A stretch of DNA of 64,000 nucleotides from Pelagomonas calceolata (lineage: Eukaryota > Sar > Pelagophyceae > Pelagomonadales > Pelagomonadaceae): NCBI GenBank assembly GCA_918797485.1, contig CAKKNE010000004.1:3162001-3226000 (forward strand), read 5' to 3'. The translations under genes and the position numbers were made by a program. Under the pieces are notes generated by a model, which was not told where the DNA came from, did no database searches, and was given only the letters and a program-made list of their open reading frames with translations. Shown piece after piece: positions 38,601 to 46,793 of the stretch (positions are counted from its first letter, which is position 1; each line of letters begins with the position of its first letter).

Positions 38601-38990
38601 AAAGCGCACTGCAGAACTCGCCTCGACTCGACTTAACGCTGTCAGAGACGACCGCATTTCGTCGTCGACCATCGCACCGTCCACGTAAGCGGCGCACTGT
38701 TCACAAGCGTCTCTACCACCGTAGGCGACTCTTCCTCCGAGCAACCCGCCGCGCGCGCGGCAACTCAGCAGTTTCAGCAGACTACGTTTGTCTACTGATG
38801 ACGGCCCTACGACGGCGCAGCAGCTTCCTTGTGGAATGAAACCCGTGGCGCCGTCGATGATCAGGCGCCCCCGCCGCGTCGCGTAGGTCAAGCAGTGGAA
38901 CGAGAGGCTCCAGTCCCTGCGCAGTGCCGCCTCGGGCGCCATGGGCGGCGGCGCCTCGTCGTAGCCGCCGAAGAGGCAGTCGTGGATCAT
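35610..38990 (-). CDS. Degenerate full-size ABCG/PDR-type transporter
   Basis: 1126 aa in the order NBD1-TMD1-NBD2-TMD2, the reverse topology of the ABCG/PDR group. Both nucleotide sites are abnormal: Walker A of NBD1 is GPSSVDKRS (about 62-70, Asp in place of Gly and Arg for Ser/Thr) and that of NBD2 is GDDVEATRA with no lysine. Walker B-like stretches PPILCIEDAFRNLD and PVLFIDDACGLTSTG survive; the LSGGQ signatures are replaced (for example SLRRRRISLACAA). TMDs are hydrophobic with motifs such as HPLAWVARVNPLRWFVEG. The frame is uninterrupted, so the gene seems maintained, but ATP hydrolysis is doubtful. ATG at 38990. Confidence 0.8.
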   Translation of the reverse strand: MIHDCLFGGYDEAPPPMAPEAALRRDWSLSFHCLTYATRRGRLIIDGATGFIPQGSCCAVVGPSSVDKRSLLKLLSCRARGGLLGGRVAYGGRDACEQCAAYVDGAMVDDEMRSSLTALSRVEASSAVRFGVVKPCPLLRALGLDGLAIPSHRAEAVVVAIAKACVHAPPILCIEDAFRNLDMPSRKFVATALKQVSRRRVVIVSIDSVLDDATFSIFDHVLLMRHGAILYGGARNQTLDALERMGTDEKCKEQYERSVEYKAMELDVSQTTCQDHAPNAFQGPDVALYKRIFWMCRRDFDGTDYVRKHSILKAIAVLWACLFWDSDAQGAHGLEAWDATSSAFCGGQLVLWATLHDAPALVRRHGAFQRSRECSWFVHLLVRTFLLVVDSLARGTAPLIVSGAAGYPRGVNNLWIVYVLGVLLALSAACLVEALASYQYDDGDSVRLQSSIRTDRISSAKVSGQFGALALIFSLCAGFGLDLAHMSPYHPLAWVARVNPLRWFVEGVVLRSSRRPRFKRHRAPSPARGGFSRSSSEMCVRSLLVLIVCFRLISYCFLARAPEEPISVDPRKLRGRCFVPEEEDDEDHEEGIITIPPSTIQARDLTITDEDFAPVVSGASLHIKSGECVSIIGDDVEATRALLRALAQRAGTTKRVAGAVHINDVSGGGARVAWVPASTDHLDGCVMLDARSLVAYAAKLSGHDESHVEACLHLCGVTSRDRPVNYSECDEPVSLRRRRISLACAAATKAPVLFIDDACGLTSTGRDALSSVSGASIAKCCANLAKKGFCVVAAAPGINADQGLHFSRCVVLCRRTEGGCDIAYDAPPKALLGEAFPCTTMKRKPAREAAWGDLEEDDLLPPSRGSFSSLVKRDWACLMQDRERVGALYASPVFHAVWLGVAFAGQGRDDPRATLYLCYGLLAAFTYPIPGSCADEKAFLKRVRHERDVVSVYLAVVSRILVRSVLVLASAIVSVAVAFSCARLSLKPRPFSTAVLGCVGASILSRCIITAAACATKHADDVGAFVAASLLAWAGLFRFPRDFCGGWRGVSDADPLRWLLEAVAAPQLRGVEAPRRSDYEGNARAFVGYNATADGALVRFSVLLAPVALVTLVCFSRAVVREGGGD

Positions 38991-39480
38991 CGTCGTGGCT
39001 GCCCCATGTTTGTTGTTTGTTTACTGCCTTTGCGGCAGCGGGCAGCCTAGGAAATTGGAGTCGATTTTGCTAGTGGACCGTGCCCCATAATATCTGTATG
39101 CAGGCCTGGGTGCGTCCTGTAGTGATGCGTCCGGCCGCCAAGACGCTGTGCGAACGAGCTAGCGTTGTAAGAGCACTAGCAGCAAGCAAGCAAAAGTTGA
39201 TTGGCAATTTGCTGGGCGCAAAATCTGCAATCGGTTTCGGCCAGCGTTGTTGCCTTGCAGCTACAGTTGACCGCAGCCTTGTCGCCACCAATGCGTAGAG
39301 CACGCCGGCTGCCGATGCTGCTTGCAAGAGAGATGCTCTCCTTGCATTGAGCACAATCTAGTGCGCGCGGACGCCACCGGACGCTGTGAACACGTTTCAG
39401 TGGCATAAGAAGCGCCGACGCCGCGCTGCGCACCATCATTGCGCCGACGGCTTAAGTGCACAAATAAGCCGCAGCCGACG
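38991..39480. other. Divergent promoter region
   Basis: 490 bp between the ABCG-like and IQ-motif genes; holds motif copy 9. Confidence 0.5.
39158..39180 (-). promoter_or_regulatory. Palindromic intergenic motif, copy 9
   Basis: GCTAGCGTTGTAAGAGC then ACTAGC, 167 bp from the ABCG-like start and 300 bp from the 39481 start. Confidence 0.5.
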
Positions 39481-40530
39481 ATGGACCTCGCCCGCCGCCT
39501 CAGCAGCGCGTTGTATGGCGACACCGAAAAGGGCACGGGACTAGAAACGGCCGACGTCAACGACCAGGAGACGCTCGACAGGTTAAGGGACGACGCCAAG
39601 GCGCAAGCTAGGGCTCAGATCGCGAATGACCTCAAGAAGTTCCTCAGGAAGAAGAACAACAAGCACTCGCCGCCGCCCCGACGCCGCAACACCTACGAGG
39701 CGTGGATCGCGCAATTACATCCTGAGAACGCGACCGTCGTCGACGGTATTGTTACCGATGTGGACCCTAGGTTCTTTAGTGAAGGTAGCGACCACCGGGC
39801 CATCTGGAACTCTCAGAACCCGGAGAAACGTGTGGACGCCATTGTGAGTTTAGATGACAAGTACGCGCGCTTGGATCGCGCGGCGACGTTAGTCCAACGA
39901 ATTTATCGCGGGGCGCACCTGCGACGAAAACTGAGGGAGTCGATCTTCGCTCGTAAACGAGCGGCGCAGGACGCGTGCCTCCAGGCGTGGCAGGTCGCGT
40001 GCGCGCCTCTACAACACCGAGGCGAGGCCTGGGACCGGCTCTTCTGCGACGCGTTGCCTCGGGGAAGGCGGCCGTCGGGCGTCGTGAAAGCGGCCGAGGC
40101 CGAGGCCGAGGCCTGGCGTCATGTGGATGCGACGCCCGAAAGTAAAGCTCGGTTCAGGGCCGAGAGCAAGCGCATGTACAAGTTCCTGCAGTCGTTGGAT
40201 AAGCGCGACGTCGGGACGATCGCTTCCGCGTTTGGGTTTGGGCCGAAGTCAAGGAGGCGCAAGCGCAAGGTCGTCGCGGCGTTGTTCGACAGCGCGCGCA
40301 CGGCGCCGCCGTCGGCCGCCTTGCTGCGGCGCGCGCTGCGGCCGGAGAAGCCGCCAGTACCAGCGCGGCGCAAGACCATCATCGGGTCGAACGGCTCGGG
40401 CAGCGGCGACGCCTGCGACGCGCTCGCGCCGCCGGACCCAGGCCAGGCGTCCGCGTCGGACGCGGCCCCATTCCGGTACCCGCGGAAGCTCGGCGAGGGC
40501 CGCGGCAAGAAGCTCTGGGAGTCGTGTTGA
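39481..40530 (+). CDS. IQ-motif protein, unknown
   Basis: 349 aa from the ATG at 39481 (MDLARRLSSALYGD). A charged helical N-terminus (AKAQARAQIANDLKKFLRKK) is followed by NTYEAWIAQLHPENATVVDG and then an IQ motif, ATLVQRIYRGAHLRRKLRES, which predicts calmodulin or myosin-light-chain binding. Beyond it are two Arg/Lys-rich helical regions and a Pro/Ala-rich basic tail (PFRYPRKLGEGRGKKLWES). No catalytic domain is visible. It could be a cytoskeletal or flagellar accessory protein; this is a guess from the IQ motif only. Confidence 0.7.
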   Translation: MDLARRLSSALYGDTEKGTGLETADVNDQETLDRLRDDAKAQARAQIANDLKKFLRKKNNKHSPPPRRRNTYEAWIAQLHPENATVVDGIVTDVDPRFFSEGSDHRAIWNSQNPEKRVDAIVSLDDKYARLDRAATLVQRIYRGAHLRRKLRESIFARKRAAQDACLQAWQVACAPLQHRGEAWDRLFCDALPRGRRPSGVVKAAEAEAEAWRHVDATPESKARFRAESKRMYKFLQSLDKRDVGTIASAFGFGPKSRRRKRKVVAALFDSARTAPPSAALLRRALRPEKPPVPARRKTIIGSNGSGSGDACDALAPPDPGQASASDAAPFRYPRKLGEGRGKKLWESC

Positions 40531-41065
40531 CTCTTCTCTTCACTCGTGGATAACTATGTGTTCTGATGGTGTAGCTGCCAGGTCCTCAGCGCGGTCACCC
40601 GCGCCCGCGTCCGACGTTTGGCCAGGGAACTTTCCAGCGGGGAGACTCGACGGCCATCCTCACGGGGCGCCGCCCGAAGCCCAGATCCGCCGAGTCTCCC
40701 CTGCAGTTCCACTCAGGCGTCGACGGGCGTCGGCCGCGGCCGCGAAAGAAAAATTTTCGCCGGAACTCCCCTCCGAGCCGGCGCACGCCGTCGGCGGGAC
40801 GAGCCTAGGCGATCCAGCGCCCGCCGGAGACGTCCTCCGCGGCGGCGTAAGCTACTAGCCAGAGCGCCGGTGGCAAAAGCTCGAGCGGAGCCGAAGCAGA
40901 GCGTGCCAGCCCGATACGGCGACCGCGTGTCCGGGCGACCGCAGCCGTCCGCAAGAGCCCGCCGGTCGGCCCGCGGCGAACTCTGGCCGGCAAGCTAAGG
41001 GGCAGCCCCAGCGCCGTCGAGCAGCAGGTCCACCACCGGCGACAAAGAAACGGCGGCGCGGGACG
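40531..41065. other. Intergenic between two plus-strand genes
   Basis: 535 bp. GCGGCGTAAGCTACTAGCC at 40841-40859 is a possible eroded motif copy; otherwise nothing recognised. Confidence 0.4.
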
Positions 41066-43336
41066 ATGCCCCCCCTCCAGACGCCCGTACGACAGGAGAG
41101 CAAGGAGGACATCGAGAGGGAATCAGATAAAAAACTGAGTCGCGAGCAGACGGAGCGGATGCTCGTCGACGTGAGAAAGCGCGTCCGGAAGCAAAAGGCC
41201 AAGACCTGGACCATCGATCCCGTGAGATGTAGGGAGGCGCAGTGGTGGGACGCCGTCATTTGTTTAGCGTTAGTTTATACCGCTCTGGTACCCCCAGCAG
41301 AAGTCGCGTTCACGCCACCGCAGAAGAAAGTCAAAGTCAATGCCCTGTTCTGCATCAACCAGGTGGTCAACTTCGTGTTTTTTGCGGACATGATCTTGCA
41401 GTTCTTCCTGCATGTCCAACTCCCGAAGCACAAAGGCGGCGTCTGGATAAGGAACCACAAGAAAATAATAAAAAGGTACCTGAAAGGGGCATTTTTTGTG
41501 GACTTTGTGTCGATCATACCTTTTTCTGCTCTGACCTTTACGGGCATCAAGATTTTCAACAACCTCCAGATGGCTCGACTGTTACGTTTATTGAGGCTCA
41601 TGAAACTACTGAGGATGTTCCGCGGGAGTCGCTTGATCATGCGCTATAGAGCAAGCATGACTCTCAGCATAACGGGAGCGAATTTGATAGGGTTTATCAT
41701 ATTTACGGTGTTAGCTTCCCATTGGTTGGCGTGCACGTGGGGGTTCTTGGGCAATCAAATAGGACGCGATAGAAACTCGTGGATGGCTCCGTTCTTAGAA
41801 CCGGACTACTTGAAGGGAAAAGCGGAGGACGAGGAGTGGTTCTCGCCGAGTGGCTTACCGGTACCGTGGGACGTGCAAAACCCGCAGATCCAGTACCTGA
41901 TGTGCTTGTACTTTACATTGACCACATTGACGACTGTTGGTTATGGCGATGTCCACGCTCGGAATGTGGCTGAAAGGGCCGTTGTTTCCGTAATGATGCT
42001 CTGTGGGGGATTGATGTGGGCCTGGATCATCGGTGCCGTGACCCAAGCCGTCACGACGCTGGATGTCAAAAAAATACAGTACAACCAGATCTATGACCAG
42101 ATCAACTGGATGCTCTTGGATCTCGGGGTCGATGCGCGACTGTGTAGAGATTCTAGGGAGTTTTTGCTGAATAGCGTCGAAATTCAGCGAAGACTGGAGT
42201 ATTCGCGTCTCATACAACATCTCAGTCCAGATTTGAGATGCAAGGTCTGCGAGAACGTGTTCAGTCATAAATTGAACGTCGTACCTTACTTCCGACATAC
42301 GTCGCAGCTGTTAAGGCTGGGTATTTTTGAAAGATTGACCCATTTGTTGTTTGCACCCGACGAAGTCATTCTGAGGAGAAAGACCTTGATGATCATCGAG
42401 AATCATGGCTACATCGGCTGCCAGGGTCGGTTGTACATGCGGGGCCAGCCCGTGTTCCTCGACTTCCTGACGGCGGACGAGGATCCGCCGCCGCGCGCGT
42501 TAGCGTTGAAATTCACGGAGGTCTCGGCACTCACTAGATCCGCCTTAGACGCGGCCTGTGCGGACAACCCGAACGATACGTATCGGATCACCAAAGCTCG
42601 GGTCTACTACGGCTTATTGAAACTAGCGAGAGAAATAATAGCCTACTGCTCGGAGTTGGAAGGCTTATCCGCGAAGACGCACTGCGGGCGGAACTCGCGC
42701 AAGAGCATGGCGAAAAATGTGGCGCAACAGTTGGTGGCCCATGGGCACTCGCCGACGCAATTGCGGCGACTAGCCTCGCACAACAACCCGCGCAAGCGCT
42801 TCGGCAAGGCATGGGCCGTCAGTCTGCATCCCAGCGCTCAAGTGTCGGAGGCTGAGAGAGTTGACGCAGAGGAGTTCTCGCTCAGCGCGCCCTCTTCGGA
42901 TTTCGCGTCGGCGCTCGACGCGTTACGGAAGACGTCGTTGACCGAGGAGCAGGCGCGACTCGTGTCGCGATTAGCGGAAACTCTGGAACCGCCGAGGCCC
43001 GCGGGCCCCGACGCGGCGCAGATCTACATGGTCCCCGCGCGCGTTGCGGGTGGGGCTATTGTCCGGGAAGGTGTGGAACTCGACTCGCCGATCGTGGCGA
43101 CCTGCCCTCCCGGTACTGCTCTTACAATTACTGGAGAGGGCACCGCGGCCAACGGTACAGCTCGTTTGAGGGTGTCGCAACCAGTATCAGGCTGGGTCTC
43201 CACGAAGTCCGTGGACTTCGTCGCGCCGCCTCCCACACCGACTCTGAAAGCGGCGCCGTCGACGCCGCGGCGCCACTCGACGCCGCGGCGCGCGCGCGAG
43301 TCCGAGGGCCGGCCGTTCTCGCGCTGGCGCGCGTGA
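41066..43336 (+). CDS. Voltage-gated K+ channel (KCNH/CNG-like) with SH3b-like tail
   Basis: 756 aa. Six transmembrane segments: S1 in VICLALVYTALVPPAEV, S4 with spaced arginines (ARLLRLLRLMKLLRMF), a pore helix LTTLTTVGYGDVHA whose TVGYGD filter (about 289-294) specifies K+, and S6 MLCGGLMWAWIIGAV. A C-linker (QINWMLLDLGVDARL, LRCKVCENVF) and a region in the position of a cyclic-nucleotide-binding domain follow, but ligand-binding residues are not clear, as in KCNH channels. The C-terminal 100 residues contain PARVAGGAIVREGVELDSPI and GWVSTKSVDF, the pattern of a bacterial-type SH3 (SH3b) domain, an unusual addition. The tail is Arg/Ser/Pro-rich. Confidence 0.88.
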   Translation: MPPLQTPVRQESKEDIERESDKKLSREQTERMLVDVRKRVRKQKAKTWTIDPVRCREAQWWDAVICLALVYTALVPPAEVAFTPPQKKVKVNALFCINQVVNFVFFADMILQFFLHVQLPKHKGGVWIRNHKKIIKRYLKGAFFVDFVSIIPFSALTFTGIKIFNNLQMARLLRLLRLMKLLRMFRGSRLIMRYRASMTLSITGANLIGFIIFTVLASHWLACTWGFLGNQIGRDRNSWMAPFLEPDYLKGKAEDEEWFSPSGLPVPWDVQNPQIQYLMCLYFTLTTLTTVGYGDVHARNVAERAVVSVMMLCGGLMWAWIIGAVTQAVTTLDVKKIQYNQIYDQINWMLLDLGVDARLCRDSREFLLNSVEIQRRLEYSRLIQHLSPDLRCKVCENVFSHKLNVVPYFRHTSQLLRLGIFERLTHLLFAPDEVILRRKTLMIIENHGYIGCQGRLYMRGQPVFLDFLTADEDPPPRALALKFTEVSALTRSALDAACADNPNDTYRITKARVYYGLLKLAREIIAYCSELEGLSAKTHCGRNSRKSMAKNVAQQLVAHGHSPTQLRRLASHNNPRKRFGKAWAVSLHPSAQVSEAERVDAEEFSLSAPSSDFASALDALRKTSLTEEQARLVSRLAETLEPPRPAGPDAAQIYMVPARVAGGAIVREGVELDSPIVATCPPGTALTITGEGTAANGTARLRVSQPVSGWVSTKSVDFVAPPPTPTLKAAPSTPRRHSTPRRARESEGRPFSRWRA

Positions 43337-43588
43337 GGTAAGCTTCTTTTGTGACCCTACTGGTCTGCTTTTTGCGCGGAGGCGGCCTTGTTTCATCGAG
43401 TCACTGCGCCATCAAAACGGGTTTTACAGCCTGCGCAATTTGCTCAGTACGCGCGTAGTGCTTGACCACGCACGTACACAGAGAAGGCGGCGGCGTCTCG
43501 TCACACTTATTACCCTATAAGGATACTGTAGCGTTGCCAATATATATGATCAGCCCAATTGGCAACTTTGCATATTGATTGATTTGCA

Positions 43589-44458
43589 ATGCCCCCCACA
43601 GTCGCGCGGTACGAACCGAGAGGGCTGTCCAAGCCCGCGATTTATACTTTTCTCGGCCTGGCATCGCTCCCACGTTTCCGAGGTCGCAGCGTTGATGGGC
43701 CTCGGGCGGCAAACCCGCTACGCCTACTCCCGCGGGAGATGGTGCTACATGTCGCGCGCTTTGCGTACCGCGCCGGGTATCACGCCCACTGGGTTCAGTT
43801 CGGCAGTGACGAGGAAATCGCGGTCGCGCTCGACGTCACGGATACCTCGCACGTTACAAGACTATCTTGTATGGTCTCGAGCAAAACCTACTACGTCGAA
43901 GTACGCTTCTCCTACGCCTGGTGGGGCATGGGCTTGGATATTCTTGCCCTGGCCGGGCTGGCCCAGCAGCCTGAGGGGCAGAGAAAATTTCGATTCATGC
44001 TCGAGCACAATGATGGAGTTGGCGGCCACGACAATGGCCATATCGCTGTCCTCGAGCGGAACGTTGATGATGATATGCTAGAAATGCCGTCGCTAGGCGT
44101 TGACTCCTGGTCGTACTGTCAGGATCCCGTCACGATGTCTGTTCTCGTTGACATGGTCCGAGGGTGCGTGACATTTGGTCTCAATGGTCTCGCCGGTCCC
44201 TGCGTTCGCTTTCCGGCGGACGACACGTGGCGGAGCGGTGTCCAGCTCGTTGCCCGAAACTTTCCCCTGCTTGCGCCAATGGACGGAGGTCGATCTCAGG
44301 GTCGATGCATTGTCTCGTGCGCAACTCCGCCGACCCCGCCTTCGATGCTGGCGGCGGCGAGCCATCCTAGGACTGTGGCGGAACATCTCGCCGCTGGTTC
44401 TTTGCGCACGCCCACCCCCCCGGTCGGCGGCGGAATTGATTGGGGCGGGGTAGACTAG
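43589..44458 (+). CDS. SPRY-like domain protein
   Basis: 289 aa. An F-box-like helix LLPREMVLHVARFAYRAG sits at about 45-62. The remainder has the beta-sandwich pattern of a SPRY/B30.2 domain: EEIAVALDVTDTSHVTRL, YYVEVRFSYAWWGMGLDILA, SWSYCQDPVTMSVLVDMVRG and CVTFGLNGLAGPCVRF, where the SVLVDMxxGxVxFxxNG block is the most diagnostic part. F-box plus SPRY would suggest a ubiquitin-ligase substrate adaptor, but the F-box call is weak. A Pro-rich C-terminus follows. ATG at 43589. Confidence 0.65.
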   Translation: MPPTVARYEPRGLSKPAIYTFLGLASLPRFRGRSVDGPRAANPLRLLPREMVLHVARFAYRAGYHAHWVQFGSDEEIAVALDVTDTSHVTRLSCMVSSKTYYVEVRFSYAWWGMGLDILALAGLAQQPEGQRKFRFMLEHNDGVGGHDNGHIAVLERNVDDDMLEMPSLGVDSWSYCQDPVTMSVLVDMVRGCVTFGLNGLAGPCVRFPADDTWRSGVQLVARNFPLLAPMDGGRSQGRCIVSCATPPTPPSMLAAASHPRTVAEHLAAGSLRTPTPPVGGGIDWGGVD

Positions 44459-44556
44459 CGCCGGCCGGGTGGCTAGGCGGCCTAGCTCTATCTAAGCTAT
44501 CTAAACAAAGCAGACTAGAACTCCAAGTAAACAGCAACTCGTAGTCTTGTAAGTTC

Positions 44557-46266
44557 TTAGACGAGCTGCCGCGCGGGCACGCCCGGCGCGCCGACGTCGA
44601 AGCCCAGGTCCTCGGTCAACCTATCCCTCTTGGCTTTGACCTCGTCGCCCGTCTTCTTTAAAGCTTTCTTGGCGTTGCGTCTCGACATTTCCCGCGTCTT
44701 CCGGATTGACTCGCGGTACTCCCGTCGCTTCGCGTCGACCTGCTCCTGCAGCGTCAGCGCGGCCGCGGGCGCGGGCGCCGGCGCCGGCGCGCAGCCCGGT
44801 CCCGGTGCCACACCTTCACTTAAATAGATAGAGTCTTCGTCGAAGTTAGACGGCGCCGTACTCTCCACGGTAGACTGCAGACTCCCACAATCAGCTTTGG
44901 GCATGAAGCGTTTTCTATGAGCAATACTATCAGCGAGGACCTTGCGCTCCATCTCCTCGACGTAGGACTTCTCCCTCAGTAGATAGGTCAGGTGATCGGG
45001 CACCTTCGAGGGGTCCAGACCATTCACGATCGAGTCCGGTATCGTCACCTCGAGCTCGGCTCCGGCGCCGACGCCAGTAGTCTCCCACTTATCTGAAGGA
45101 CCTTTGGCATCAAACACCTTCCGGGGCCACCGATGGCCCGGTAGGGGCTTGCCCCCCGTCCGCAGCGCGTGGCAGAACACCGTGTCCGGGAATCGCAGGT
45201 CGGCATCTTGGCGGTCCATGGGCAAGGGCGGCCTCCTCACGACCACTTTCCCGGGGTTCGGCGGGGCATTACGACGCATGAACGCCACAAATTCGTCGAC
45301 GGTAACATCACCACTTCTGTCAACATCAATCGCCTTCCACAGCCCTTGGACCCAACAAGTAGAAAACATTTTTTTCGTCAAATTCAAACAGGGATACCCT
45401 CCGCGAATACAGCCCAACAACTCCTCGTAGCCTAGTCTACCACTCCCATCGAGATCCAACATCACAAAAATCTTGTACCAGTTGAAGCGTTCCTCTTGTA
45501 AGGGGCCCTGCTGCGTCTGGAAGAACGTCTTTCGTTCGTGCCTTGTCTCTACCGCTAAATTCAAGCGATTCACCAACGCTTTCAACTGCTTATCGTCGTA
45601 GTCGTCCCAGCCTGCCAACACCAATAGGTACGTGGCGTTCTGGAACTCGGCAATAGTCACTTCTCCCGAATCGTCTTCGTCGACGAACGCCCAAAAATCT
45701 CTGAGCAATTGAGGATCCTCCTCGAGGCCCATCGCATAGACCGCGCCGTTAAATTCCCCGTAGTCGATGCGACCGCTCCCGTCGTCGTCGATCTCATTAA
45801 ACATGCGCTCCCAGTTGCCCCTTAATGTTGATACCGTACCCTCAGCTTTGCATCGCTCCTTGAACCGGTCGTTCATCCGGATCAGGAACTCCCTCAATTC
45901 CTTCAAGGGAGCCTTCTCGATCTTCTTGCGGCGTAGTTCTTCTCGACGCTTCTCTGCCGCTCGTAACTTACGGTTCAAGGCTCGCCGAATCGCGTGCTCC
46001 CACTCCATCAGACCAACTTGCCCGTCGCCGTCCTCATCTATCGCCTTGAGTGCCGGTTCTAAGCGTTCCGGATCCATCAGGTACTGCAGGTCCTCGTGGC
46101 CGCAGTTCTTCAGGAAGTGCTTCACCTTTTTGTTGTTCTTAATACCTTCGAGGATCTCGTCGCGATCCAAGCTTCCATTGAGGTCCGTGTCCATCATGTC
46201 AAAAACTTGTCTCGCTATATTTAAGAATGAGCCAGCATTCACGTAGCGGGGCTGGACCGGCGCCAT
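44557..46266 (-). CDS. Six-EF-hand calcium-binding protein
   Basis: 569 aa with six canonical 12-residue EF loops in order: DTDLNGSLDRDE, DEDGDGQVGLME, DDDGSGRIDYGE, DEDDSGEVTIAE, DLDGSGRLGYEE and DVDRSGDVTVDE. Each has the acidic first position and Glu at 12, so all may bind Ca2+. They come as three pairs, the first two joined by a basic helix. The C-terminal third is a linker with PGHRWPRKVFDAKGPSDKWE, an Ala/Pro repeat and a coiled coil, without a known enzyme domain. A soluble Ca2+ sensor or cytoskeletal protein is likely. The start at 46266 is divergent from ABC1K. Confidence 0.88.
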   Translation of the reverse strand: MAPVQPRYVNAGSFLNIARQVFDMMDTDLNGSLDRDEILEGIKNNKKVKHFLKNCGHEDLQYLMDPERLEPALKAIDEDGDGQVGLMEWEHAIRRALNRKLRAAEKRREELRRKKIEKAPLKELREFLIRMNDRFKERCKAEGTVSTLRGNWERMFNEIDDDGSGRIDYGEFNGAVYAMGLEEDPQLLRDFWAFVDEDDSGEVTIAEFQNATYLLVLAGWDDYDDKQLKALVNRLNLAVETRHERKTFFQTQQGPLQEERFNWYKIFVMLDLDGSGRLGYEELLGCIRGGYPCLNLTKKMFSTCWVQGLWKAIDVDRSGDVTVDEFVAFMRRNAPPNPGKVVVRRPPLPMDRQDADLRFPDTVFCHALRTGGKPLPGHRWPRKVFDAKGPSDKWETTGVGAGAELEVTIPDSIVNGLDPSKVPDHLTYLLREKSYVEEMERKVLADSIAHRKRFMPKADCGSLQSTVESTAPSNFDEDSIYLSEGVAPGPGCAPAPAPAPAAALTLQEQVDAKRREYRESIRKTREMSRRNAKKALKKTGDEVKAKRDRLTEDLGFDVGAPGVPARQLV

Positions 46267-46793
46267 GGTGCTGCGCGTTTCTGGCTCCGTGCGTTATGGC
46301 GTCGCGCCCGGCGGAGTGGCGGCGCGCGCTCGGCGGCGGCTTAGGGCGTGTTAGTGGTGCTTGTTTGTGTGGCCGCGGCGCGTGCCGCTTTTTTGCTGCC
46401 CGACCCGCTTCTACGCAACTAGGGTGGTGTCTCGAGGCTGCCGGTGGCGCCGAACGTGGCTTTTGGCCGGCTTTCCCGCGCCAATTTGACAGCGCTGCTC
46501 TCCCTTGGGCAGCAGTTACGTGCGATCGATTTTGCGCCGTTTCGCCGCAGCGTATTGTCCAAGAGGTCTGTTCAGGCCTGGCTAGAGTCGTAGACCCATC
46601 ATCCCGGCATCTTCCAAACTCGACCTTGAGAGGGCTTGGCTATCGACGTGTGCGGCTTTGCGAGCTGCGTACGCCACTGCTGAAGCGCACCAGCTTTCGG
46701 TATCGCGTGCACACGTTCAGAGGGACCAACACTCTCAGTCTGCAAAGCAGCGCCGCGCGACGTTGTGTAGATAAAACAAGAAAGCTACCAGTC
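46267..46793. other. Divergent promoter region, EF-hand/ABC1K
   Basis: 527 bp. One plus frame is open through it to the ABC1K ATG but lacks family content; it is treated as 5' leader. Confidence 0.5.

Noticed and set aside
40841-40859. GCGGCGTAAGCTACTAGCC as a thirteenth motif copy
   Set aside because: Missing one arm and most of the core; kept only as a note.
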